22,892 nucleotides of DNA from a virus (IMGVR_UViG_3300047457_000898:1-22892), one strand, 5' to 3'. Counted from the stretch's first letter, positions 11,860-20,664 are shown. Program-made: numbers and translations. Notes: generated by a model from the letters alone, not told the origin.

Positions 11860-13558
11860 TGATTGTAAGCGTTGTGACCTTACCAGTTGCGTAAGTGTCA
11901 GGTTGTCGATAATTTATTTTTGCGAAACTTTTTTCGTCAATGTATTCAATTCGTAAAATTTCACATCGAACGCCGTTAATTGTCGCGTAGTTATTATTTA
12001 ACAAAGCTACAAAATCACTTTCTGAAATTCGTGTTCGAACGTCACTTCGAACTTGAAATTGATACAACTGGATTTGATTAATAAAGTGAAATTTGTCCCA
12101 AAGACCAGCCGCGCTGACAAAAGAAGTGTAATTTGCTGGTTGTTTATTACCAATCAAATACAAAAATTTCGTTTGCGTAAAGAATTGCTGACTGATTTGC
12201 AACATTCCGATTCGGTTGTCAATGCTTCCAGCGAAATTCGTTCCTGAACCCAAAACTGAAGTCAATGCGTCAACCAAAATGAAGAACACCTTTGCCGCTT
12301 TTTCAACGAAATTCAGGTTGTTTTTACGAACACCCAAAGCGAAAGGAATATTCACATCGTGCAAACCTTTAATCGAAACAAGGTCGGCATTTACAACGTT
12401 CGCTGGTTCGGTGCTATATTCAGCGTCGGTCGGATCAAAGAAATCCATTGTGTGAATATCCGACAAGTCGTATTGATAATGAATGTAGTATCGTTTCCAA
12501 ATGTCGGAAGTGTTCAACGTATATTCGTCTTGACGTTCAGCCTGAAGCGCCAAAGCTGGAATGATTGCGTTCGGTGTTAAATTTTGCCAGTAATCGCGTC
12601 TTTCAAGCTGAACAATTCCGTTAACGACTTTTGTTTCGGCGTTACATTGCGTTTCAATTGCTGAAATCAATGAACCGAGTGTCGGCGTTGAATCTTGCGC
12701 TGTTGGATATCCTTTCGTGAAAGCCGTGCCACTTAATGAATTTGAAAGATTGTCGAAGATTGAAACTTTTTCTTTGACAAGCGGAACTGGTAAAATCGTT
12801 GCTCCCGAATAATTGTCAAGAAGATTCGATTGAAATTGATATCCGAGAAATTGACAGCCTTTCGAAATCAATTCCTTCACTTTACACGCTTTCAAATATC
12901 GAACGTTTGGAAAATAGACCTGAATCAATTGTGAAGCGAGTTCACCGACAGCAATGAAAACAGCGGCTGTGTAAGCGGCTTGAATAATTACTTTAATACC
13001 GAGTGAAATCACAGCGCCCAACGGCGGAACTGGTGAGCCAACCGTCGCTTGAATAAAGTCAGTTATTGCCGTACCCAAATCTTTTGCCGCCTGAATCAAC
13101 TCTTTGGTCATTACGTACGTTGAAATTGCCAACTGAACAAATGATTCTTCAAGATTGTCGCGAACAATTAAGAACGGAACATCGATAAATTGGAATTGTG
13201 TCCCCTTTGCCGCCATTAATTCAAAAGAAGTTCCGTCGGCTCGGTCAAAGAATGAATCCTTTGCAATACGTCTTTTAATTGTCACTTCAATTTCAAAGTC
13301 GCGAAAGATTGCGTTTTCAGTTAAATCAACGTAATACTGAAGAACAACGCCTTGCGCCATTTCAACGCGGTAAGGAATACCTTCAAAGACACCTTGCGTT
13401 TGCAAATGGTTTTGAATTATTCCAAGCGCTTCACGCGGCAAAACTAACTTGTCAACATTCAGCGAAAGTTCGTCAGGTCGATTTGTAAAGTCAGAAACAA
13501 CACCAATGTCAAGCAAATTGCGCGGCGCTATTTCAATATCGTTCAAAAAATGTCGCAT
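11852..13558 (-). CDS. Distal tail or baseplate protein, 568 aa
   Basis: The gene directly follows the tape measure, sharing one base with its stop, as distal tail or hub genes usually do. The N-terminal 150 residues are strand-rich (DELSLNVDKLVLPREALGII, FRDFEIEVTIKRRIAKDSFF). A strongly hydrophobic stretch at about 178-215 (LGAVISLGIKVIIQAAYTAA onward) follows, then a mixed region with VQLERRDYW and a C-terminal beta-rich part ending VTTLTINE. I cannot assign a named domain. The hydrophobic segment is unusual in a tail protein and could insert in the host membrane or be an assembly helix. Role inferred from position. Confidence 0.75.
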   Translation of the reverse strand: MRHFLNDIEIAPRNLLDIGVVSDFTNRPDELSLNVDKLVLPREALGIIQNHLQTQGVFEGIPYRVEMAQGVVLQYYVDLTENAIFRDFEIEVTIKRRIAKDSFFDRADGTSFELMAAKGTQFQFIDVPFLIVRDNLEESFVQLAISTYVMTKELIQAAKDLGTAITDFIQATVGSPVPPLGAVISLGIKVIIQAAYTAAVFIAVGELASQLIQVYFPNVRYLKACKVKELISKGCQFLGYQFQSNLLDNYSGATILPVPLVKEKVSIFDNLSNSLSGTAFTKGYPTAQDSTPTLGSLISAIETQCNAETKVVNGIVQLERRDYWQNLTPNAIIPALALQAERQDEYTLNTSDIWKRYYIHYQYDLSDIHTMDFFDPTDAEYSTEPANVVNADLVSIKGLHDVNIPFALGVRKNNLNFVEKAAKVFFILVDALTSVLGSGTNFAGSIDNRIGMLQISQQFFTQTKFLYLIGNKQPANYTSFVSAAGLWDKFHFINQIQLYQFQVRSDVRTRISESDFVALLNNNYATINGVRCEILRIEYIDEKSFAKINYRQPDTYATGKVTTLTINE

Positions 13559-16500
13559 TATTTTACTTTGTATTTGTTGTAAGTTACCGAATTACCCTTC
13601 TTAATTGACTTCACAATTGACATCGTTGCACCAACTATTTCACCAAGTTCAATATTCGTTTCAGGTTTGTTAACAATTGCCTTTTTAATGTCTTGAAGTT
13701 CTTCTTTCAAACCGTTTAATTCGGAAAGAACACCCAAATTTTCCCAACCTTTTGGTTCAACTTGGTTGATTTTAGCGTTTTGAACAATCTTCACAACTTC
13801 GTCGTTTGTCATTCCCATTAACGCCGCGTTTTGTTCTTTGGTCATTACGCGTTCATTCGGGTGTAATACGGAAAGAAAACCGCCGTCAGCGTCTAAATTT
13901 CCACCTCGACCAGTGTCTTCTGTTCCTTCCAAGAATGTCGGAAGCGTTTCAATGATTGCGTCAAGTACGGCTTTGTCACCGAGCGCAATTGTAAGTGATT
14001 CACCGAGCGTTTTACCTTCGGCTCTGGCATTTGTGTAAGCATTTAAAAAAGCCGTTATTGATTGTAATTGCGCTTTCTTGCGTTCAAGTTTTTCTTTACG
14101 ACGCAATGCTTCAACTTCAATTTTTTCTTGTTCAGCTAACGATTGCGAAGCTTGAATGTTTCCATTCGCGGCGAGTTCCTGAAGAATTTGTTGTTGTTTC
14201 TGACTGGCTTCGATTTCCTTTTCAAGTAACGCAATACGTTTATCAATGTTTTTTTCAAGATATTTCGTTGTAAAATCAATATATTTTTGTTGATTTTCAG
14301 CGCGTTTTTTTAGCTGTTCTTTTTGTGCTTCAGTTTCTTGTTGATCCAGTTGATACATCTTGTCGGCGTGTTCTTCTTGCGCCGTTTCAAGTTGTTTATT
14401 CACGTCTTTTTTCAGGTCAACACGTTCCTTTTCAAGTTTACCGAGTTCAAAATCGCGTTTCATTTGCGCGTTAATGACTTCTTGTTCGTTCGTTGCCGCG
14501 TCAACTTGTTCAAGGTAATTCCTTTCGATAATTGCCTTTTTCAACTCATATTCAGCGTCAATTCTTTGGTAAATTAAATCAATTGAATATTGACCGCTTT
14601 CGTTTATCGAATCCAGTTGTGATTGAATCGCGCTTTGAACGTCAGCTTCGGCTTCATAAAGAGCAATTTCGTCTGTCAAATCTTGCGTTTCCTTCATAAG
14701 ATTGACCATTCTTTCGATTTCGTCGTTCGCGTCTTTGAGCGTCTTTGTTTTTTCTTTGGTTTCTTTGTTGTTCTTTTTTGTTTTTTCGGTGTTTTTTTCC
14801 GTTTGTGAAGTGTTGTCTTCAAGATTAATTGAATAAGCTTTTACTTCCGAAGCCGCGTCTTTTCCAGCTTCAGTTGTTGCTTCAAGTTCTTTTCGATATT
14901 CAGCAATTTTAACATTACCACCAGCAACGTTTGCTTTTAATTGTGCAATTGCGTCAGTAAGTGTTTCAATTCGTTTGCCGTAATCACCTGACAATTGTGG
15001 TGTCAATCTAATTTGTTCTTGCAAGTCACGAATTTGTTGTTCGTAATCTTTGATTGTTGCCAAACTCGTTTTTTGACGACTTGCAACGGCTTTAATATCT
15101 TCTTGAATCTGTTTTTGTGTCAGATTAATTGCATATTGTTTACGCTTCAAAAATTGTTCTTCAGTAATCTTGTTTTCGTTGCGTAATCTTTGAAGCGCGG
15201 AAATGTCTTTTTCAAGTTCCTTTTGACGTTTTTGACTTCTTTCAGTTGCAAATTTTTGTGATTCTTGCGAAGTCTTTTCAAGTCGTGCTTGTTCTTCACG
15301 CGCCGCCGCCGCTCCCGAAGCAATATCATAAAATGCCATAGCTAACTCAATAGCCAAATCAATCGCAATTGCAAAACCGATTGACTTCAAAGCTGAACCA
15401 AATGCGGAAGCTTTTCCAGCGCCGTCTTCTAAAGCGTCACCAGTTTCTTCAATTGCTTTCTTTTGACTTCGCCAGTCGTCAAAACTTTGCTTCAGTTCAA
15501 GCGCCTTGACAACAGCTTTATATTCAACCCACAATCGGATCAAACGACCAACGACTGAAAGAATTGTTTCCAAATTTCGTGAAAGAAAATCGAGCGAAGA
15601 AGTTAAACCTTGCGTTACATCTTTACCTTCAGCAACACCCAAAACGAACGAATTCCAAGTTTCTTTTAAACGATTGAACGCTTCAGAAAGGGTTTTCGAA
15701 CGAACGTCAGCTTGTTCAAAAGCTGTATTTGTGTCAGTAACTTGTGAATTCAATTCACGAATTCGCGCCGTTGAATCAATTAAATTTCTTGCGGCGACCG
15801 CGTTTTCCATTCCAAAAACTTTGACAAGCGCGGCGCTGTCATTTAACAACGGCTTTAATTTGTCAAGACGTTCAGAAAACGGTTTGCTTTTATCCTGAAG
15901 GTCAGCGAAAGAAATACCAAGTTCTTCAAGTCTTTCTTTGGCTTCCTTCGGCAACGCGTCAGGCGCTGAAAGTTTCAACATGACATTACGTAAAGCCGTA
16001 CCAGCTTCAGCGCCCTTCAATCCGCGTTCGGCAAGTGCTTCAATTAATGCTGTTGATTCTTCAATACTTACATTCGCCGCTTTCGAAACCGCTCCAAATT
16101 TCAACAACGCTTCGGTCACTTGTGGAATTTCAGCCGCACCGAATTTTGAACCAGCGGCAAGAACGTTGATAAATTTAGCCGCTTCGTCAGACGACGCTCC
16201 AAACTGATTCATTGCGTCAGTCAAAGCTGTTGCCGCGTCAGGTAATTCCATGCCTGAAGCCTTTGACAATGTTCGTGCGGCTTTGGTTACTTCAATCAAT
16301 GCGTCAGCGTTTTCAAGAAGGTCAGGTTTTGCCGAACCAATCAATTTGAAAGCTTCAACAACGGCTTTCGCACCGCCTTGTGTTTCCTTTCCGAGTTCAA
16401 TGGCGGCTTTCTTATATTTTTCAAGGTCAGGACCTGAAGCGCCAGTAATTGCGGAAAGGTCAGCAATAGATTGACCGAATTCCTTTATCGTTGTTATTGA

Positions 16501-17151
16501 ACTTCCTAAAATTTGAGCGCCACCAACAGCAAGACCAAGTTGACCAGCGACACCAAGTAAACTTTTCCATTTGCTTTTTAAGTTGTCCCACGCTGAACCA
16601 TAGTTTCCAACATTTCGTTGATATTGTCCAACTGAAGCGTCAACGTTTTTTAATTTAGCGTCAAGCTTTGTAATTTGTGCGAGTAAATCCTTTGCCTCTT
16701 TTGTGTTCGTTTTTTCTTGAACAGCAAGGTCTTTATAATCGTTGCGAAGTTTATTTAAAAGTTTTGATTGTTCTTTGTAAGCTGACGTTGTTCTTTGCGT
16801 TTCATTGTTCAACAACTTTTCAGTTCGAATTTGCGCTTGTTTATTGCGTTCAATCTGTAATTCTGTTTTCAATTGCGCCTGACGAATCTTTTCTTGTTCC
16901 AGCAACAATTTATTAGCTTCGCGTTGCTTATTGTTTAGGTCATTCAGTTGTTTCGTGTCAGACGGATCAACTTTTTGAATGTCTACTTTCAAGCTTTTTG
17001 CGTCAGCTTTGAGTTTCTTCATTGCTTCGTCAATGGCAATCAAAGAAGCTTTTAAAAGGTCACCTTGCGCCTTTGTTTTTTCCAGTGACGAACGCAAGTC
17101 AGCTAAAACGTCGCCCTGAACAATATCTATTTTTGAAATTTTCTTCGCCAT
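13558..17151 (-). CDS. Tail tape measure protein, TP901 type, 1197 aa
   Basis: It sets tail length during assembly and helps deliver DNA. Residues 1-185 are coiled coil; about 215-490 match the TP901 tape-measure domain (ALTDAMNQFGASSDEAAKFI, ALIEALAERGLKGAEAGTAL, AGTALRNVMLKLSAPDALP). A hydrophobic stretch at about 590-612 (IGFAIAIDLAIELAMAFYDI) and moderate ones at 197-220 and 525-550 may span the membrane during DNA entry. Residues 620-1070 are mostly coiled coil rich in Gln, Glu and Lys. At the family's rough 0.15 nm per residue the tail would be about 180 nm long, which points to a siphovirus. It starts 3 bases after the stop of the 144-aa gene. This is the firmest call in the tail block. 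Confidence 0.96.
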   Translation of the reverse strand: MAKKISKIDIVQGDVLADLRSSLEKTKAQGDLLKASLIAIDEAMKKLKADAKSLKVDIQKVDPSDTKQLNDLNNKQREANKLLLEQEKIRQAQLKTELQIERNKQAQIRTEKLLNNETQRTTSAYKEQSKLLNKLRNDYKDLAVQEKTNTKEAKDLLAQITKLDAKLKNVDASVGQYQRNVGNYGSAWDNLKSKWKSLLGVAGQLGLAVGGAQILGSSITTIKEFGQSIADLSAITGASGPDLEKYKKAAIELGKETQGGAKAVVEAFKLIGSAKPDLLENADALIEVTKAARTLSKASGMELPDAATALTDAMNQFGASSDEAAKFINVLAAGSKFGAAEIPQVTEALLKFGAVSKAANVSIEESTALIEALAERGLKGAEAGTALRNVMLKLSAPDALPKEAKERLEELGISFADLQDKSKPFSERLDKLKPLLNDSAALVKVFGMENAVAARNLIDSTARIRELNSQVTDTNTAFEQADVRSKTLSEAFNRLKETWNSFVLGVAEGKDVTQGLTSSLDFLSRNLETILSVVGRLIRLWVEYKAVVKALELKQSFDDWRSQKKAIEETGDALEDGAGKASAFGSALKSIGFAIAIDLAIELAMAFYDIASGAAAAREEQARLEKTSQESQKFATERSQKRQKELEKDISALQRLRNENKITEEQFLKRKQYAINLTQKQIQEDIKAVASRQKTSLATIKDYEQQIRDLQEQIRLTPQLSGDYGKRIETLTDAIAQLKANVAGGNVKIAEYRKELEATTEAGKDAASEVKAYSINLEDNTSQTEKNTEKTKKNNKETKEKTKTLKDANDEIERMVNLMKETQDLTDEIALYEAEADVQSAIQSQLDSINESGQYSIDLIYQRIDAEYELKKAIIERNYLEQVDAATNEQEVINAQMKRDFELGKLEKERVDLKKDVNKQLETAQEEHADKMYQLDQQETEAQKEQLKKRAENQQKYIDFTTKYLEKNIDKRIALLEKEIEASQKQQQILQELAANGNIQASQSLAEQEKIEVEALRRKEKLERKKAQLQSITAFLNAYTNARAEGKTLGESLTIALGDKAVLDAIIETLPTFLEGTEDTGRGGNLDADGGFLSVLHPNERVMTKEQNAALMGMTNDEVVKIVQNAKINQVEPKGWENLGVLSELNGLKEELQDIKKAIVNKPETNIELGEIVGATMSIVKSIKKGNSVTYNKYKVK

Positions 17152-17154
17152 TTC

Positions 17155-17589
17155 TTAATTATTTTTTCCGTATTCTTCAACCATTGTAAAAAATTCAAGA
17201 ACCGAAATCGTTTCAGCCGTTATTCTATACCCCATAAATTTGGATAAATGAATAAAAGTTGTTGTGATATTTGCGTTTGGTTGGTCCGATACAAATACGG
17301 TTGACATTTCGCGTTCAATGTCGTCAATTCTATTTAATAAAAACTTGTCTTCGGAAATCAAATATTCCATTCGAACAAGCAAAAGTTCTTTTTGAAGTTG
17401 CAAATATCGAACGTGTTTTCGGCTTACGCCAAACGTTTCAACATAGTTTTGATTAACCATTTCCCACGCAACGAAATCTTGTTCTTCAGTTCCGATTGCT
17501 GGATCAACTCGCAAAGCTGTTAAATCACCTTCCTGACATTTCAGCCAACGGTCCATAGTTAATTTATCAATTGTCAGAAAGTAATTCAT
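17155..17589 (-). CDS. Putative tail assembly chaperone-like protein, 144 aa
   Basis: It immediately precedes the tape measure, the usual place for tail assembly chaperones. It overlaps the previous gene by 23 bases. The product is helical and charged (QLQKELLLVRMEYLISEDKF, RIDDIEREMSTVF), with ETISVLEFFTMVEEYGKNN at the end. I see no slippery heptamer and no extended second frame at its end, since the tape measure starts 3 bases later, so the classic frameshifted G/GT pair seems absent. The chaperone label is from position and size only. Confidence 0.65.
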   Translation of the reverse strand: MNYFLTIDKLTMDRWLKCQEGDLTALRVDPAIGTEEQDFVAWEMVNQNYVETFGVSRKHVRYLQLQKELLLVRMEYLISEDKFLLNRIDDIEREMSTVFVSDQPNANITTTFIHLSKFMGYRITAETISVLEFFTMVEEYGKNN

Positions 17590-18025
17590 TCAATACGAAA
17601 TTAATGTAATTTTCAAGAATCATTTGTTTAATATAGTTCATATTGTCGTCAGTCAATCCAAGAACGTCAACACCCCAAACTTCGAAAAGCGGTTTGTTGT
17701 ACTTGCTGGAATCGTCAGCGTCAATGATTATTTCGTTCACGTTAACTTTGACGTTGAATGAATTGTAAAAATCACCTTCGTCTTTCAAAGTTACATGGTC
17801 ATAACGTTGACCTTTTCGCCTTTTGTATGCAATTGTTGAAGGCGCGTAATCACCTAATTTGCGACCAAGCGAATCAATTCCTTCTTCTTCAAGCTGTTCT
17901 TCAGTATTGATCCGGATAATTTCATCCTGAACGTCTTTGTCGACCGCAAAAATCCAAATTTTATCTTCAGTTAGGTTATCCAACGCTGAAAATAATCTGT
18001 CCAATCTTGTAAAGTCAACAACCAT
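17567..18025 (-). CDS. Putative neck or tail-completion protein, 152 aa
   Basis: The segment from GRKLGDYAPSTIAYKRRKGQ to LKDEGDFYNSFNVKV resembles small phage proteins that join head and tail or complete the tail (an open basic loop followed by a conserved GDFYNSF-type strand). The N-terminal half is acidic and helical (VDKDVQDEIIRINTEEQLEE), the last 40 residues mixed. It is the first gene after the terminator at 18041-18070, so its transcripts depend on read-through or on an unseen promoter. It overlaps the 144-aa gene by 23 bases. The family assignment is by resemblance and not certain. Confidence 0.65.
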   Translation of the reverse strand: MVVDFTRLDRLFSALDNLTEDKIWIFAVDKDVQDEIIRINTEEQLEEEGIDSLGRKLGDYAPSTIAYKRRKGQRYDHVTLKDEGDFYNSFNVKVNVNEIIIDADDSSKYNKPLFEVWGVDVLGLTDDNMNYIKQMILENYINFVLNELLSDN

Positions 18026-18040
18026 TCAATTTTTACTTAC

Positions 18041-18070
18041 AAAAAAAGGGTGCTTTTACACACCCTTTTT
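18041..18070 (-). terminator. Intrinsic terminator after the tail-tube genes
   Basis: Minus-strand arms AAAAAGGGTG and CACCCTTTTT form a 10-bp perfect stem with an 8-nt loop (18053-18060), and a T-tract follows. The plus strand also ends in a T-run, so it may work in both directions. It lies 21 bases after the stop of the 53-aa gene and splits the structural operon. Confidence 0.85.
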
Positions 18071-18090
18071 GCCATTAAACACGTATTGTT

Positions 18091-18252
18091 CTATTTTTTT
18101 CCGTTTGCTCGTTTCCAAGCGTTTCGGATTTGTCCCTCATGAACACCAAGTCGTTCAAAATGTTCGATAGCTTCCTTCAAAGTTACGCTTTTCAAGAATT
18201 CGACACTATATTCGGAGCGACCGAGTTTGATTGTTAGAACCGTTTTATTCAT
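18091..18252 (-). CDS. Small basic protein, 53 aa, after the major tail protein
   Basis: A short frame 2 bases after the major tail protein stop and 21 bases before a strong terminator. It begins MNKTVLTIKLGRSEYSVEFL, continues with an amphipathic helix (SVTLKEAIEHFERLGVHEGQ) and ends in a basic tail (NAWKRANGKK). The exact fit in the operon and the terminator directly after it argue that it is translated. The place after the tail tube is where small tail assembly proteins often sit, so a chaperone or tube-accessory role is possible; no family is recognised. Confidence 0.7.
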   Translation of the reverse strand: MNKTVLTIKLGRSEYSVEFLKSVTLKEAIEHFERLGVHEGQIRNAWKRANGKK

Positions 18253-18254
18253 TG

Positions 18255-19187
18255 TTATGCTGGATCAACGTAACTAATTACGGGAATCGCGTAACCATTC
18301 GCCGAAATTGTAAGTTCAAAATCATTTTGACCAGCAACAGCTGAATAAACAAGCGTGTAAGTTCCGTCAGGACCTTCAGTAACGCCAGTAATTGCAACTG
18401 GAGCGCCACCAGTAACGTCGTAAAGTGCGAAGTTAGCCAAAACTAAACCAGTCAACGGCGTCGCGTTAGCGAAGATTGCTGAATAAGCTGGTTTTGACAA
18501 TGCAACTTCAACGCCAGTTGTTGTAATATTCGAAACAACGCTATTGATTGGAACAAGACCTTTCAATTCTGTCGCTGAATAACCCAAATCTGAAGGTGTC
18601 AGATAATAGATTTTTCCGTCGTTGAAATATTGTGTTTGGTCAAAAGACAACATGATTTTTTGAACCGCTGAATCCGTTGCATACATCAAAATTGCGTTGT
18701 ATGTTGACGTTTCCATTGGGTAAGGATAAAAATCTGTTGAATCAACGCTGTCTTTGTACCCTTCAAGTTTTCCTTCGATATCAACAATAAAGTACGCAAG
18801 TTGTGAGCAACCGAATTTTTTCAATTCAGCCAACATTCGAACTGAAGAAGCTTTGTCCCAAAGTTCAAACGCAATTGTACGAATTCCTTCTTTGATTTTG
18901 TATTTGTTCCCTGAAGGTCCAGTTTCGTAAATTGTGTCACTTTTTGTGATTACGAAGTTTTCACCAAACGGCAAAGGATAAATTCTTTCTTGCGCTGGTG
19001 TTGTGAATTGCGCCAAAGCTTGAATATCCGCACCGATTGTTGGTGAGTTCAAGTTAATCTTGTTAAGACTTCCGTCTTCAGCGTAACGCGGCATGATAAT
19101 AACGTTGTGCGGGGTTCTTCCTATTACTGGACAGCCGTCAAGACCAGTTTCACCATAAGAAACGCCGCAAGTGCAAAATTCTGACAT
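18255..19187 (-). CDS. Major tail (tube) protein with C-terminal Ig-like domain, 310 aa
   Basis: The N-terminal 220 residues are the likely tube-forming part (GADIQALAQFTTPAQERIYP, IRTIAFELWDKASSVRMLAE). From about 225 to the end (VVSNITTTGVEVALSKPAYS, ALYDVTGGAPVAITGVTEGP, NDFELTISANGYAIPV) it has the strand pattern of an Ig-like domain, a common decoration on phage tail-tube subunits. It has four Cys near the N-terminus and middle (CTCG, DGCP, GCSQ). The position between the tail-completion gene and the tape measure block fits a tube protein, and the terminator just downstream fits a highly expressed one. The Ig-like part may bind host surface sugars. Confidence 0.8.
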   Translation of the reverse strand: MSEFCTCGVSYGETGLDGCPVIGRTPHNVIIMPRYAEDGSLNKINLNSPTIGADIQALAQFTTPAQERIYPLPFGENFVITKSDTIYETGPSGNKYKIKEGIRTIAFELWDKASSVRMLAELKKFGCSQLAYFIVDIEGKLEGYKDSVDSTDFYPYPMETSTYNAILMYATDSAVQKIMLSFDQTQYFNDGKIYYLTPSDLGYSATELKGLVPINSVVSNITTTGVEVALSKPAYSAIFANATPLTGLVLANFALYDVTGGAPVAITGVTEGPDGTYTLVYSAVAGQNDFELTISANGYAIPVISYVDPA

Positions 19188-19214
19188 TTTATTTGTTTTT
19201 TGAGTTGTTTAAAA

Positions 19215-19907
19215 TTAACAATTACATTCACTTTTTTTGTAAATCGGTAGTGATAACCGCAATTCGACACCAGTTAAGTCAGCGTCAATAATATTCGCTG
19301 TGAAGCCGTTCGTTGATTCAGTTCCAAATCGTGTGAAGTTTTTCACGTCGTATTCAGGTAAGTTTCCGAAAATCGGATTGTCCTGAATCGTTCGAATAAA
19401 TTGTTCAACACAATTGTAAACTGATTGAAGTCGGTTTTCATGAACTTCAGTTGTCAACCATTTCCGAGCAAAGTTGTCGTCAAGAAAAATGATTCTCAAA
19501 TCACTCGTTCTTTCAAGGGAATTTTCTAAAGTAGCGAATCGTTCCGAAGTCGGTTCAACCAGCCAAATGAAAGGAACTTTCTTTCTTTCGTCGCTATTGA
19601 ACGCCTTCCATTCTTCGTTAGTTGAAATAGGTGTTCCGACAAAAAATTTGTAAGCTTGAAGAATTCCGTTTCCTGACCAAGCAAATGAACCAACAACGAC
19701 AAGCGTATTCGTTTCCGGATCAACCGAACTAATAACAAAAGAATGACCATTTTCGTCAGTAATTGTCAGACCTTTACGCGCCCATTTCACCGAACAAACA
19801 ACCAAAGCGTAAGTGTCAGGTGACACCAAAGAAACGCTTTCAACGTTGATTGTCAAATTCATTTTTGCGTGAATTTCGTCTTTTACTATTTGATAAATGT
19901 CTTTCAC
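19215..19907 (-). CDS. Putative tail-completion or head-tail joining protein, 230 aa
   Basis: A protein with a beta-rich N-terminal half (YALVVCSVKWARKGLTITDE, NTLVVVGSFAWSGNGILQAY), a middle region with WLVEPTSERFATLEN and DLRIIFLDDNFARKW, and a C-terminal stretch (VELRLSLPIYKKSECNC) that ends in two Cys. It starts 3 bases after the stop of the connector-like gene and precedes the major tail protein, where neck and tail-terminator proteins are encoded. I do not recognise a named family. The FLDD-type segment resembles those in head-closure or tail-terminator proteins of Bacteroidota phages, but only loosely. Confidence 0.65.
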   Translation of the reverse strand: MKDIYQIVKDEIHAKMNLTINVESVSLVSPDTYALVVCSVKWARKGLTITDENGHSFVISSVDPETNTLVVVGSFAWSGNGILQAYKFFVGTPISTNEEWKAFNSDERKKVPFIWLVEPTSERFATLENSLERTSDLRIIFLDDNFARKWLTTEVHENRLQSVYNCVEQFIRTIQDNPIFGNLPEYDVKNFTRFGTESTNGFTANIIDADLTGVELRLSLPIYKKSECNC

Positions 19908-19910
19908 TCT

Positions 19911-20414
19911 TTACAATGCTAAAGCTGGGTATTCTCTTTGTCCTTTGAAAGTTGGATAATCAACTGTTTTGTTCAGTTCAATGTATCGTTGAATTGCGCG
20001 ATACGATTCAACCGCTTCATTCCAACGTGCATTTAAACCGCTCATCACGTACGTTGTGCTTTCTGAATTCTCACCTTTATTTTTAACCGCTCCCAACGTA
20101 CTCATTTGGGTATACTGGTCACGAACGTAATAAAAGTATATCATTCCAGTCAGCAAGTCTTTCATTCCTTTTGATTCCAAAATTTCACCGCATTCCGTTT
20201 GCTCAATAAACGGCAAGAAAATCTTGTCGTAAATTGGTTGTGGCGTTGGTAAAACTATGTCGGCAATGAATAAAGTGTAAAGATCCACACCAAGCAATTT
20301 ATTCAAAATGCTTGTTTCATATCGGTCAATATATTCCTGAAGCTTGTCAGCTGTGAATTGACTAATATGAACTTCATATTTGCCAGTAAAATCGTCAGCA
20401 ATGATTAAACTCAT
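19911..20414 (-). CDS. Putative head-tail connector protein, 167 aa
   Basis: The layout matches small connector proteins of Bacteroidota phages: an N-terminal strand (MSLIIADDFTGKYEVHIS), a helix with YIDRYETSILNKLLGVDLYT, then KGMKDLLTGMIYFYYVRDQY, a typical aromatic-rich helix, and a C-terminal helix region (WNEAVESYRAIQRYIE). Such proteins (gp6-like) attach beneath the portal and start the neck. The gene overlaps the 66-aa gene by ATGA and lies 3 bases before the next one. The family call is by pattern and position, and is stronger than for the surrounding small genes. Confidence 0.7.
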   Translation of the reverse strand: MSLIIADDFTGKYEVHISQFTADKLQEYIDRYETSILNKLLGVDLYTLFIADIVLPTPQPIYDKIFLPFIEQTECGEILESKGMKDLLTGMIYFYYVRDQYTQMSTLGAVKNKGENSESTTYVMSGLNARWNEAVESYRAIQRYIELNKTVDYPTFKGQREYPALAL

Positions 20415-20611
20415 TTTCCGTAACCTTTTTTAACGAATAATTGATAAAGTTCAGCTGTCAGAATGTATCGTTTACCTTTTTTAAGGTATTTCGATTTTCC
20501 GCTCGATTCGAACTTGTACAATTTGCCTTTTTCAACTTTTACTTCTTGAACCGCTTCAGCTGTTGCAACTAAATCTGTTGCGATTGCTTCGGTTGTTTTT
20601 GCTGTTGCCAT
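20411..20611 (-). CDS. Small hypothetical protein, 66 aa
   Basis: The first gene after the terminator that follows the capsid gene. It starts with an Ala/Thr/Glu-rich stretch (MATAKTTEAIATDLVATAEA), then a basic segment (KSKYLKKGKRYILTAELYQL) with the pattern of a small beta domain. It overlaps the connector gene by ATGA. Function unknown. The position between the capsid protein and the connector would suit a head decoration or small neck protein, but no evidence in the sequence decides this. Confidence 0.7.
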   Translation of the reverse strand: MATAKTTEAIATDLVATAEAVQEVKVEKGKLYKFESSGKSKYLKKGKRYILTAELYQLFVKKGYGK

Positions 20612-20615
20612 TTTG

Positions 20616-20655
20616 AAAATTTTTAAAAGAGGGGGAATTTCACCCCCTCGTTTTT
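20616..20655 (-). terminator. Intrinsic terminator after the major capsid gene
   Basis: Minus-strand GAGGGGG and CCCCCTC form a 7-bp G/C-rich stem around a 7-nt loop (arms at 20643-20649 and 20629-20635), followed by a TTTTAAAAATTTT tract. It lies 15 bases after the capsid stop. The plus strand also has a T-run beyond the stem. It likely limits transcription into downstream genes and raises the share of capsid message. Confidence 0.85.
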
Positions 20656-20664
20656 ATTCAATGA

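Noticed and set aside
15506-15898. Plus-strand open frame of 130 codons
   Set aside because: It is antisense to the TP901 region of the tape measure and has no recognisable protein features.
17155-17600. Programmed frameshift in a tail chaperone pair
   Set aside because: No slippery heptamer was seen, and the next gene starts 3 bases after the 144-aa stop, leaving no room for an extension frame.
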